Position numbers and translations under genes: made by a program. The notes below the pieces were generated by a model, which saw only the letters and a program-made list of their open reading frames with translations, was not told where the DNA came from and did no database searches. This document shows, one piece after another, positions 48,000 through 59,608 of a DNA stretch of 64,000 bases (position 1 is the first letter of the stretch; each line of letters opens with the position of its first letter). The DNA lies in the NCBI GenBank assembly GCA_033239005.1, contig BSQZ01000040.1:70099-134098 (forward strand), given 5' to 3'. The stretch comes from Lamellibrachia satsuma. Lineage: Eukaryota > Annelida > Polychaeta > Sabellida > Siboglinidae.

Positions 48000-49280
48000 G
48001 TTATGTATGCTGGTGAAAGGCAACGCAATGCAGTAAAGACGAGGACCAGTAACGTGTACAGGACGCGCCAGAGAACGTAAAGCCAATGTAACGTGAAGCC
48101 AACTTACTCTATACACAACACCAATACAGAATATATTCTTGATGTGCAAATGGGGCTTAGGTCAAAGTAGACATCGTTTTGCAATATCTAATTGCTAGTT
48201 GACACATATTTCTTCCCCTGAAAGTATTTTTTGGACGATGAAATACAGCGTGACAGTCGTGACGAACTCCGTCAAGGATGCGCAAAAGTGCGCAGAGAGC
48301 GATGACGCAGAGGCTTCTCGTGCGTGGTTGGAACAATAACGTCAAATATTTCCCCCACAAAATCACGACTAACACAAGCGTTACGACCGACCATAAATGG
48401 TTCTAAAAATGCCTAAATATCCATGAAACTGCAGGCATCATTAATGGCGAGCGTTGTGTTCGCGGATTTTACAATGTTCGTCTCGTGACTTTTGACACAG
48501 AACTCGTGGTCAAGAATCACGACCTTGGGCTTGGTCAAACATCACGACCAATGTTTTCACTTTTGCTAACTATATCATATACAAGTAAAACACTACATAC
48601 AACTTGTCCCGATTACGGGGCTAGTTGTTACAGTCGACCGCGCATGGGAAACGCCATGCATCTACCTATCTACAATATGGAATATCAATGGTATGGTACA
48701 TTTTATTAACACGAATAATAAATTTCATGTATGCGTTGACAGAAATAATGCATCTAACATGTTTTTTTTTTTACAAAAAGTGAATAACTGAAAATTGTAA
48801 CAACTAGCCCCGGTCTCCCCTACGTTGGTTTTGTTCACTGACCATTGCATGGTCGGCGTTGCGCTGCGTTCGAATGCGCTCGTATTTACCGTGAATACGA
48901 ATTCACGGCATGTAAACAGAGTTCACGACCCACGTCAACTCGTAATTACTTGTTGCCAACTGGGGTTCCTTTTTGACTTTTGAGTTCTCCACTGATAACT
49001 ACGAGTTCACCCGGGTCGTGAACCCTATTTAAATGTCGTGAACTGGTATAAACACGAGCGCACTGGAACGCAGCATCAATCGGCAAGTCGAACTCGGCCA
49101 AGAATGCAGGCGCGTCGATATGAGTAATTCGATTGTAAACGTCAAATGGACTATATCGGAGTATACTGAATTTCAAGCATATGTATGTGATGTATAGACA
49201 CTCCGTTTGTTCCAAGTGTGAAAATAGTGTCACTTTACCAAATGCATGTCTTGAAGGAATACATTTCATATTGTAGGGCA
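48000..49280. other. Intergenic, no recognised feature
   Basis: No convincing coding region. It contains repeated motifs with ATTCACG and TCGTG around 48,480-49,060 but no defined element. Confidence 0.4.
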
Positions 49281-49287
49281 TCGAACC

Positions 49288-49370
49288 CATTCTTCTTCCT
49301 TCTACCCTCCCTTCTTTCCTTCCGTCGATCCTTCCTTCCTCCGTCAACCCTTCCTTCCTCCCTTCCTACA
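49288..49370 (+). repeat. (CTTC)n pyrimidine tract
   Basis: TTCTTCCTTCTACCCTCCCT and similar for about 80 bp, strand-asymmetric. Confidence 0.9.
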
Positions 49371-49983
49371 TCTGACCCGTACGCTATAACAGTAGGGCGT
49401 CGATTTTCCCAGGCGTGCCTCTTATACGGATTAGTGGGCTCGTCAGGTCGTGAATTATTTATTATTTAACCTCTGCCATCCTCTGACTTGTTCACAAATT
49501 ATTGTAAAGTACCATGCTACACATATTATTCCCGAGTCATTAATGTGACTGCATGAAATAGCCTACAGTAAAATAAGTGAATGTAATAAATTATCTACTG
49601 AATGTGTGAATGCTAGCAGCGTGGATATGTTCATTTACACAATTTACAAATATCTCAGAGGGGCATAACCTCATCAGGACACGGCCCCCTTGGACAGAAC
49701 CCCCTCACTTTAATAACAATACGGACGCAATTTCATACATTTCACCATACATTCAGGGGGTTTTGTCGTCCGGGTTTATACAAGAGAGCGGGTATTGTCC
49801 GAGGTAGTTTTGTTTGGATGGGGTTACGTCCTGGGTTCTAGTTATGCATAGGTAACGAATTGTTGCACGATAAGCTAATTGTTTCCTTGTCCACTATCTA
49901 GGGGATTAGCTTTTGGGGCAATTAATCTAGTTCATTTTTGTCAAAGGACAGAGGTTGGGTCAAGGAAGGTGATTTAACTGCTG

Positions 49984-50073
49984 CTATATAAGCGACCAGG
50001 AAGTTACCCTTTTAGAGTAGACGTTTTCCTCTCAGTTGAGGAGGAAATACGCGACATTTAATTCGGTCCAGGA
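49984..50073 (+). promoter_or_regulatory. TATA box followed by a candidate non-coding first exon
   Basis: CTATATAAGCGACC at about 49,984. About 30 bp on there is a CAGTT-type initiator region. Then CAGGAAG|GTAAGCC at 50,073 is a good donor. No ORF follows that I can link to it. It may belong to a retroelement or to an unseen gene. Confidence 0.35.
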
Positions 50074-50299
50074 AGGTAAGCCAATCCCAGATTAACAATG
50101 TGGGGTCCTGGTACAAACGTTTTGTGGAGGGCCTTTACTGACTGCGTGAAAGACGAATATCGAAATGCGCGGTGTTGACTATTGAGCGCCATACCATACC
50201 GTTTATTCAACTATGTTTGAGCATAAACATTCATAGATTGTTGTCGACGATGGCATACAAGCCTACATACATGAAAATACAGCGCATGGTGAAAAACAA

Positions 50300-51005
50300 G
50301 AGAATACAGCGTACAATGACAAGCAAGAATTACAGCAACATTAAATGACATACCAGAAAATAACATTGGAAAATACAGCGTACAATGACAAGCAAGAATT
50401 ACAACAACATTAAATGACATACCAGAAAATAACATTGGAAAATATAGCGTACAATGACAAGCAAGAATTACAACAGCATTAAATGACATACCAGAAAATA
50501 ACATTGGAAAATACAGCGTCTAATGACAAGCAAGAATTACAACAGCATTAAATGACATACCAGAAAATAACATCGGAAATACAGCGTACAATGACAAGCA
50601 AGAATTACAACAACATTAAATGACATACCAGAAAATAACATTGGAAAATACAGCGTCTAATGACAAGCAAGAATTACAACAGCATTAAATGACATACCAG
50701 AAAATAACATCGGAAATACAGCGTACAATGACAAGCAAGAATTACAACAGCATTAAATGACATACCAGAAAATAACACGAGAAAATACAGCGTACAGTGA
50801 CATGCAAGAATTACAACAGCATTAAATGACATACCAGAAAATAACACGAGAAAATACAGCATACAATGACAGGCAAGAATTACAACAGCATTGAATAACA
50901 TACCAGAAAATAACACAAGAAAATACAGCGTACAATGACATGCAAGAATTACAACAGCATTGAATGACATACCAGAAAATAACACGATAAAATACAGCGT
51001 AAAAT
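50300..51005. repeat. 69-bp tandem repeat, long open frame on minus strand
   Basis: About ten copies of a 69-bp unit (CAAGAATTACAACAGCATTA then AATGACATACCAGAAAATAACA). As 69 is 23 codons, the minus strand is open through several units and encodes a hydrophobic 23-residue repeat with FSGMSFNAVVILACHCTLYF. A few 68-bp units break the frame. Probably non-coding. Confidence 0.93.
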
Positions 51006-51009
51006 TGAG

Positions 51010-52470
51010 ACCGTGCAAGTTCTCCTGTGCAAGTGTTCTAGAGATGTGATCACGTGAATAGTTAGATATGATTGTTCATCTGTTGAACTTTCTCAAAAAC
51101 TAATGAACTATTAGGGCGATTCGGCACCACTGAAGTCCGACAAAACCTTGTCAAGATTAATCTGACGCATCTGTTCTTGATCATTGTGGATACCGATCCA
51201 CAATGATCCGGAACAGACGGGTGCATCTGACTACAGTATGTTAGTTTCAACCTAAAAAGGAAAGACCTCTCTCTGGTACAGTTACTGTTCATAAAATAAT
51301 ACCTCCACATTGGGGAAAGCATCCCTGGGATTTTCCTTGATCATCATCTGATACATCGTAGCCTCTAGTAAGATTTCACGAATCCTATTTCATTGGAGAC
51401 TCTAAGCGTCTAACCAGATGGATTATGGTTGATTTTGTGGGGAACCTTTTTGTTTGAGGCATGGTCCGAGTGTACGGTCATTGGGATTAGCACAAAATGG
51501 CGAGTAAATTCAGAAAGCTGGGCAGAACTGGTTATCTTTGCTTAGACTTAGCCAATGATGGACGTTTCATATATAATAATGCCTAGGAGGTGGACACTAA
51601 CTGACCACATTTAGAAACACATATGGGAGTGTGGCATTATGGCCCAAGGAATGACATGAATAGCAATGTCAAACAATCATTTCATGATGACGCGAAACTT
51701 GCAGCAGAGGAGAGAACTTGACTCAGGACTATATGTAGTGGTACGTTCTGGCACGAAAGCCAGCAGAAGTGTGTTAACTTAGAATGTCAACTCCAACAAG
51801 GAAGAGCCAATTGCCTGTACTGTATGGCCTATTTATACATGTATTGAGTCTTCTGTCTGATAAAATCTACGCTGTAGACTTATCTGTAATATTCTATGTT
51901 GAATAGTCTACTAATTGAGTGGTAGGCAAAAGTCTATCAGGTTTTAGTGTTTATTCGCCTTCAATCTGAAAACAACTTAGCTTGGTTTATACCAAATTTA
52001 AATTTGATAGTTCTGTATAATTATGTTTGTTATATGTGTCAAGTGGTTGTGTTTAGGGAAACATATTACTCGATTCAATAACACATGGAAATTTCTTTAC
52101 GTGTTGTATGTTTTATGTCTTGATCAAGAGATTAGTATTAGTGATGAATTCATTTAAATATGTTTGATATTTGTAAACTGCAATTCAGTGTAGGCGACAG
52201 TTTGATAAGATTCTAAAAGATAACATTGGCGAAAACATTTTTGAGACTTTATTTTAACTTAGTAAATACCCCCTTGTACAAAATGTGTTTAATTTATGTG
52301 AATGGATTTTCCACAAATAGTTTTCAAACATATATACGTATCATGCCCGTCCTCAAGGGGGTTCGGGGTTCGAACCCCCGTTTTGGGGAGAATTTCTTTA
52401 AATGTATTTTTTAATCATCCTAAAAATCCCCGGCTAACTGTGTAGTATGGGCGGGGTAGGGGCTCCATCG
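51010..52470. other. Intergenic; hairpin at 51,160-51,230
   Basis: ATCATTGTGGAT and ATCCACAATGAT form a perfect 12-bp stem with a 4-nt loop at 51,180-51,207, extended by TCTGTTC/GAACAGA. Near 52,365 GGGGTTCGAACCCC is a short palindrome. No gene recognised. Confidence 0.5.
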
Positions 52471-52479
52471 TGCCGTTGG

Positions 52480-53730
52480 AGGGGAGATTCTAATCCCCGC
52501 CTTTACGTGTTTTTATACATTATTGTGCAAAATAGTTATATGTCAGTGTTTCTGTAGACTAGCAGTTGGCGTTAGGCCTATTGCACAATTCCGGTACACA
52601 TTGCACTTGTGAATTTTGGACTTTATATTTTATACAATACGTACATATTATGTAGTATGTGTTAGTGTTGGTTGTACGTCTGAAGGTATGTCCAGGTGAT
52701 AATTGTATTGATTTGTATACACGTTTACAATAATGTCGGTACAATCAGCCATGCGATCACCATTATATGTATTTGAGCGTCCGGCAATCCAATACATTTA
52801 TTCATGGATTGCCATGTTAACAACCTACAACTATGTTATGTTTTGTTTACTTAAATTGAACCAGACACATCATTTATAATTACATTCAATTCACACTGGG
52901 GTACTGTTGGTATCCACCGCGTAGGCAACCCCAACTTTTGGCCACCAGGGGCAGCTGTGGTGACCAGAATTTATCCCATCACATAATTTAATTTTTCTAA
53001 AACATGTGCCTGTGTTCTTTCGTATTTTATTCGCATTTCCATCCTCCCATCCTTTGTCTAGCAGCTAGTGCCCTATTCGGTTTTATCGGCTTCAGTAAAA
53101 ATCTATTGTACACTGTTAGTGGAATGGAGAGTTAGAAAGCTGTATAAAACGCTTTCCCATTTTGGCATTGAACGCTGGGGGTAACCCCATTTTACAGTAT
53201 GTTCAAGTGTTTAAGTGCGATGGCAGACTTCTATTTCCACTCTCGGTTTGTTTTGTACAGTATTGTATTTTATGCATATTTTTGGGGATTCTAGTCCCAC
53301 CTTTAACTGTTTGTTTTATACATAATTGTGTAACATAGCTATATGTCACGTGTTTTTGTAGACTAGCAGTTAGCGTTAGCCTTATAGCACAATTGCGGTA
53401 CACCTGGCTTATGTGACACTTGTGACTTTTGCACTTTATAGTTTACACGATAAGTACATATTATATAGTGTGTGTTAGTGCTGGTTGTACGCCTGATGGC
53501 ATGTCCAAACGATAATTGCATTGCTTTGTATACACTTGTACATTTACAATAAGTTCGGTACAATCAACCATGCGCTCACCACTATAGGTATGTGAGCGTC
53601 CGGCTACCCAAAGCATTTATTCATGCATTGCCATGTTAACAACCTACTACTGTCTTTGCATTGCGTTGACGTAAATTGAACCAGGCACATAATTGCATTA
53701 ATTAATTACATTCAATTCATAAAGGGGGGG
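52480..53730 (+). repeat. Direct duplication of about 420 bp
   Basis: 52,480-52,905 recurs at about 53,278-53,726, with shared runs such as TGTAGACTAGCAGTT and GCCATGTTAACAACCTAC. The copies are about 800 bp apart and clearly diverged. They could be the two ends of an unknown element or an old tandem duplication. Confidence 0.8.
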
Positions 53731-54539
53731 GGGATTCCCTAGACAGCAGCGCGGGAACCTATATACACAGCTGATTTGACCTCATTCCATTAACATCCGC
53801 TGGTCATCTACGCCCGCAACATAGGGGAAGGCAGTGTTGAGCCATTTTTCATTCTTTTTTATATCTAGAGTACTATCATATTCACAAGTCAAAATTGTTT
53901 TGCCACGTGACTCAAATAGGATTGGTAAATTGGCTCAACTAACACTTGACGTGGGGTAAGTTGAGCCACAGTGTAGCGTAAGTTGGGTAAATGCTTTATT
54001 TGTATGATCTCAACTTAAGACTTAAGGTAGTGCGAGTGGGGGAAGTTGGAGGAGTTCGAATTCAAAGTAGTGCTGAAGAAATGGCGAGGGCAATGTTAGT
54101 GCAAAATCTTTGCCAACGTGAAATTGTCACGTTAAATGTCCAATAAAACATAACTGAAATGTACTACACAAGTTGTTATCTTGCCTTACATATGCGTCTA
54201 CAAAGTAAAAATATTACGGATGAAAACGTATTGACCCAATCATTGTGGAAATGACTCATACAATTTTATTTGCATGTACCTACCCATTAGCCCATGGATA
54301 TTTTTCCTAGGTTAATTCCTGCTATGGTGCAAGAGGTCAAGGGCAACCTTAATGAAGAAATGTTATGTACTGTGTAAATACATTTTGCAGAAAACATTGT
54401 GTCTAGCAATATTAATGAAATCCGTTAACAAAAACTACAAGAATGTTCAGGATGAAATTAATGTAATTATTTCTTGGTATCTTGGAATGATGTTCTGATT
54501 GCAAAGGACCAAATATATGGGTCGCAATAGCACCGACCG

Positions 54540-55265
54540 GCTGGAAAACATCAGGAATGGGCACAGTATTACTTGACAAGAGATTGGCTATTAAGCTTCA
54601 ATACTGACAAGTGCAAGCTCGTGCAGGTAGGCAGACCACCACCCATAACCTATGCAATGACCAGTGAATCTGGAGCGAGGGTTGATCTTAATACAACAGA
54701 AGAGGGAAAAGATGTAGGAGTTTGGGTCACCAGTGATCTGAAGCCATCATTGCATTTTCAGAAAGCTTCCAAAAAGCTATGCAAACTCTCATTATGGTGA
54801 GGAGATCCTTCAAGTATATGAACAGATAATTTTTTTGTGATATTGTACAGAGCAAATGTCAGACTTCACCTCATACCAAGCGAAATATATTGACAGCCTA
54901 GAGAAGGTCCAACGCAGAGATATTAAAGCATCTGGCGCTATACACGCTGCACTGCCGACGTCAGAGATGCGACTTAGTTGAAACATTCAAGATACTAAAC
55001 GGGTGGGACCACATTGAGGTCGAAACTTTCTTCCAAGAGAACAGTCTGCTTGGACGTACCAGAGGGCACTCTAAGATCTTCAAGCGGAGAGCTAGGCTCC
55101 AGATTAGGCGGAGTTTCGCGATTTGGGTGATTGACCAGTGGAATGGACTTCCTTAAGCAGTGGTTGATGCCAAGACAGTGCCCCAGTTTAAAGCCAGACT
55201 AGAAAATACTGGAGTAGCCTGGGATATGGGTAGAAGGCCAACAAATACCCCATTGACCTGTAAGT
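54540..55265 (+). mobile_element. CR1-like LINE C-terminal fragment
   Basis: Reads RDWLLSFNTDKCKLVQVG and DVGVWVTSDLKPSLHFQKAS. After a shift come RRQRCDLVETFKILNGWDHI, FFQENSLLGRTRGHSKIFK and FAIWVIDQWNGLP. A deletion has removed part of the middle. It directly precedes the 29-bp array. Confidence 0.88.
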
Positions 55266-55309
55266 GTAAATGTATATCCGACTCCGCGGTCCAACCACGG
55301 GAATCATTC

Positions 55310-56032
55310 TCGAAGGTCCAGGACCTCGACGGTGCAGCCTCCGGGAAGTCACTCTCTACGGTGCAGCTTCCGGGAAGTCACTCTCTACGGTGCAGCCTCC
55401 GTGGAGTCACTCTCTACGGTGTAGCCTCCGGGGTTTCACTCTCTACGGTACATCCTCCGGGGAGTCACTCTCGACGGTGCAGCCTCCGGGACGTCACTCT
55501 CGACGCTGCGGCATCCGTGCAGTCACTCTCTACGGTGTAGCCTCCGGGGAGTCACTCTCGACGGTGCAGCCTCCGGGAAGTCACTCTCTACGGTGCAGCC
55601 TCCGGGGAGTCACTCTCGACGCTGCGGCATCCGTGGAGTCACTCTCTACGGTGTAGCCTCCGTGGAATCGCTCTCGACGGTGCAGCCTCCGGGGAGTCAC
55701 TCTATGGTACACCCTCCGGGGAGTCACTATCGACGGTGCAGCCTCCGGGAGTCACTATCGACGGTGCAGTCTCCGGGAAGTCACTATCTACGGTGCAGCC
55801 TCCGGGGAGTCACTCTCTATGGTGCAGCCTCCGGGAAGTCACTCTCTACGGTGCAGCCTCCGGGGAGTCACCCTCGACGCTGCGGCCTCCGTGGAGTCAC
55901 TATCGACGGTGCAGCCTCCGGGAGTCACTGTCAACGGTGCAGCCTCAGGGGAGTCGCTCTCCGCACTCCAACCACCGGGGAACCGCTCTCGACAGTTCAG
56001 CCACAGAGGAGGCGTTTTCGACGGTTTAACCA
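55310..56032 (+). repeat. 29-bp minisatellite, open in all three plus frames
   Basis: About 24 copies of a 29-bp unit (ACTCTCTACGGTGCAGCCTC then CGGGAAGTC). Positions 55,351, 55,380 and 55,409 start successive units. As 29 is not a multiple of 3 and no frame has a stop, each plus frame cycles through SLRGVTLYG, ASGESLSTV and PPGSHSRRC, giving a 29-residue super-repeat. Long ORFs here are artefacts of the array unless shown otherwise. Confidence 0.95.
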
Positions 56033-56039
56033 TTGTGAG

Positions 56040-57070
56040 GAAAATTGGCAGCACATACACACAAAAAAATATACCGAATGGCATGTTTATTCAAAAGGAC
56101 AACATCAACCGATTAGACAAATCGTATAACATGTGTTTATTAAATAAACGAAGATATTGTTCTGCGTACAACTACGCACGTATGTACAACTGCAATGCAG
56201 CTATAAAAAACGTGGCCTCTGGGAATACTGTAGCAACATTATTACACAAGCATGCTATTCCTAAGAGCTCACACTGCAACATACAACCAAACATTGTGGG
56301 ACGATGGGGATTACGCTTAGCTATTACGTAAGCATACTATTCCTTAGAGCTCACACTCCAACATACCACCAAACGTTGTGGGTTTATGAAGATTATAACT
56401 CCCAGACAGCAGCAATGCAGTCTAGGTTATATATAAATAATTCGCACTAGGTGGGATCACTTTGTTACACTGAAACATTTATGTATGCTTTGTGCAGCTT
56501 TTCGACAAAATCATGCTTATACTGTTTTACTATGTCGTTTGTTAGGTTCTATTTTATGAAATATTAATTTATATGATTTTCAGTATTATAATGCATATTT
56601 TTACAACCTTAGTACGAACCTGTATTTCACGCAAATATTGTAGGAGAGCAAATGTTTGCTGCACCGTTAATATTACCGTCTGTTGCAATCTATTCAATAC
56701 CATCACTTACATTGCATCCCTCGCATTCACTGATTTATGAGCTGCTAAGTGGTGTAAATTAATTATGCGAGTCAGGGAGACTCCTACTAAGACAAACCTT
56801 GCTCTCTGTAGTAGGAACCACCCTATGGGTAAATATGCTACTAAACAAACGGACACCCTTGAGCACATTCGATGACAAAAACCACAAATATATGTTAAAA
56901 CACATGTTGACTATGAAATATATCTAAACACATTAATATGTACATCATATACTACAAATGTATGTGCATAAAATAAACAAGACTAAGGTAAACATTTGTT
57001 ATTTTTTACTGCTGAGACTTAAAACTGCATCGTCAACACATTTAGCCTATCGCGAATTCGGTTCTGTGAT
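56040..57070. other. Intergenic, no recognised gene
   Basis: Contains a tandem duplicate of about 75 bp (56,240-56,320 and 56,325-56,395, sharing GAGCTCACACTGCAACATAC-like text). Otherwise AT-rich. Confidence 0.5.
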
Positions 57071-57079
57071 GTCCTAATA

Positions 57080-57260
57080 TGTAGTGTGTGATTAGTTTAA
57101 TTCATATCCGCAGTTTCATCCATGTGTATTGCGGCCTTATGAGAGATCTGACAATTTTATTTTTAAACATACACCCATGTATTCAATCTGCTAGCAATAA
57201 CACAATTAGTAGATAATTTGTTCCATTCATTTATAGTCCTGTGTGAGAATGAGATATCCA
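57080..57260 (-). mobile_element. LINE 3' fragment, minus orientation
   Basis: Inverted copy of 43,080-43,230, including ATTGCGGCCTTATGAGAGAT. Decayed version of the motif at 44,165. Confidence 0.7.
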
Positions 57261-57269
57261 ATCTAAACT

Positions 57270-58036
57270 TTTGTAAGTAAAGTAGACATATAAGATAATA
57301 ATGTAGACATATAAGACAATACAGCAAAGGCTACACATTAAAGAACACTGATTTACATACATGTATACAAATGCAATTCAATATGTCCACTGATCTATAT
57401 AGTAAAATTATTATTATTACATGACAATGTTGCATATAATATCTCTTCAGTGGCAGATTTCAAATATTTCCTTCATGTTATAACGAGCGATATAGGTAAA
57501 TTACATATCTTGGCAATTTGGCAATGAAACGTCGGTGGAAAATAACACAATAACACCAATTGCCAATCTACCATATACCAGCCATTTTCTATCAAGCCAT
57601 ACATAGCCATATCACGATGTCATTCCTCTATTAATTACCAACCGTCCAGGTGGGGACAAAGTGATAAATTCAGTCAGAAATTGGACATAGAGAAGTCTTT
57701 TCCAAGTGTGCATATACAGAGGTGCCAATTTAAGTAATTGTTATGAAAGAGATTCTCCTGCTGGAGATGAAATAAAGGAAGGAAGGTGTGGAAAGAGAGT
57801 AGATCCCCTCCTACAATACAAAGTTGTTTGAAACATGAAGGCTGTAAGGGTGCCATTTTATACATCACGAAGCCACTTTTTATAGAAAATACGGAATTGT
57901 TTCAAACAGAAGGAGATTATATGAAAAGGATGGATAAGCAGATGCAAATGCAAAATAACTAGCTGAAAATAGGAGCTTCCCCCGAAGCAGGAGACTTGAC
58001 ATCCCTGCATGCAGCTGACATTCTCAGAAATCCTCG
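57270..58036. other. 3' flank of the chitin-binding gene
   Basis: Lies downstream of the stop at 58,037-58,039 in that gene's direction. No other feature. No obvious AATAAA within the first 100 bp. Confidence 0.4.
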
Positions 58037-58248
58037 TTAGGTTTGGGTGCAATTATTGTCATTGCTGCACGGCTGGTCTCCGGCGTAGTCCGGATTGAAA
58101 ACGGATGGTGGGGCACATCTCATGCTGACCCCACGTCCACTGAAGCAGCGCACGAACCACTCACACCTGTAGGGGTGTCCCAGGTAGAAGTTGTTACTCC
58201 CGGAGTATCTTGGTTTCTTTGAATGTTCTATGCATGCTGCCGTTTCAT
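58037..58248 (-). CDS. Terminal exon with a chitin-binding type 2 (peritrophin-A) domain
   Basis: Acceptor GTGTCTTCAG, then 70 codons to TAA. Six Cys spaced as in ChtBD2/CBM14: CIEH, YRCEWF, VRCFSG, MRCAPPSVFNP, QPCSN and NNC. The aromatic residues after Cys 2 and the FNP after Cys 4 are typical. Such domains bind chitin in peritrophic matrix, cuticle or shell proteins, usually secreted. Upstream exons were not found; they may lie beyond the retroelements to the right or outside the window, so the full protein is unknown. Confidence 0.85.
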
Positions 58249-58699
58249 CTGAAGACACAATGGCCTACGTGATAAGCCTGCATCCATACCCAGGTAATAG
58301 AGAAGACGTTGCCCCAGGCGATAGGCAGTTAGGAAATATTGTGAACGACAAGCTTTTGCACATAAATTGCAGCATGGCTGAAAACTCCCAAGTTGAGTTC
58401 TTAAAGGAAAGTAAACCATATCATGCTGAATCAATACCTCGTCACTGCGAAATTTTGTCGTTGTTACGAAGGCAAGCCATGCAAATCTAAGTCAATTTTA
58501 AAACCTAAAATGTTGTGACTTCAAACATATTGCTCATTTATGATCTTTAGAAGCTGCTTACTGACAACCTGCTCTGACAGGTTGTAAGATATATGCCTCC
58601 CTCTTCTTGTCTTCTTCGGGGCCGCACGCAATGGTCCAGGAGGCATTTCTCACAACGAAGGATATTTTGATTGTCCGTCGTTTTTGCGCTCGCCAGGTC

Positions 58700-59608
58700 G
58701 AGATTTATAACTGAATTTGTACTCACTCGACCAATGAGTACATAGAGTACTACAGAAGTGTAGTCAACGCATTGTTCTCCAGGTTCGAAACGATTTTAAT
58801 CTTGTACATCAGACGGCTACGTACATAGTAGCAATATAATCACTCACGATGACAAATAAAAATAACAGTGAAGACATCTATCACTGTAAACCGTAAAGAA
58901 AAGTAGTGAATGTAAACATCACTCAAACTGTATACAGATTCTTAAAATCTAGAAGATTTGACAATAAAATTCTGGCCGGAAATTTTGAATTCTAATGCTA
59001 AAGCAGGTATGGCCCGCCAGGACCACCCTTACTGAAAATTTTGATGCCTAAAATTCAGCATGACTACACACCTAAGTGTGAATTTAAAATAGTCTTGCCG
59101 CCCCCTTGTAAACGCTCCTCCGGGGTATTTATTCTCCCAGTTTTCCAAAATCAGACGCCGTCACTAGAGGCGCTGTGGTTGCTTAAATACCCAATACGCT
59201 TTACTATTGGTCAACTTGTTAAATCCACCCACGCTCTCAACCACTGGACAATGACGTCTGCCAGTCTTCCTTTCCCAATTTTGCAAGTTAAACTTTTGAA
59301 CTCTTGGAGCTGCGCCAAATCCAGGGTTCCCAGGGCTCCTTCTCGGTTCCCCAATTACGATGAACCTCGGGTCAGAGCAATTTAGCAAATGTCAGGATTA
59401 AAGGGAAGGCTGAAGTGTCTAAACAGTACCATCAATCTTTGACACCATATGGATTGTGTCCATATCCACTTGGGTGGTTTAACTATAAACTTTAGAAACC
59501 TGTTTTTCTATTGTTAATCTAGGCTTAACACATCGAATAAACTTCCAAATGACTTACTAAACATTAGCGCATAAAAACTAATTAAACCAAACTGGCCTAT
59601 ACTTTACA
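58700..59608 (-). mobile_element. LTR of a Ty3-like element (element B, 3' side)
   Basis: On the minus strand it begins TGTAAAGTATAGGCCAG right after a purine tract (GTGTGGGAGGAA). It is followed at about 58,695 by CTGGCGAGCGC, like a primer-binding-site border. Same family as 32,646-33,395, and a diverged relative of 61,008-61,809. Confidence 0.75.

Noticed and set aside
50211..51018. Membrane-protein gene on the minus strand
   Set aside because: Repeat-derived ORFs, broken by 68-bp units; no non-repetitive coding sequence around it.
52350..52390. tRNA T-arm (GGTTCGAACCCC)
   Set aside because: A short palindrome without the rest of a tRNA; probably part of a dispersed repeat.
55160..56331. 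Three overlapping protein genes of 126-178 codons
   Set aside because: All arise from the stop-free 29-bp array; no start context, splice signals or independent motif.
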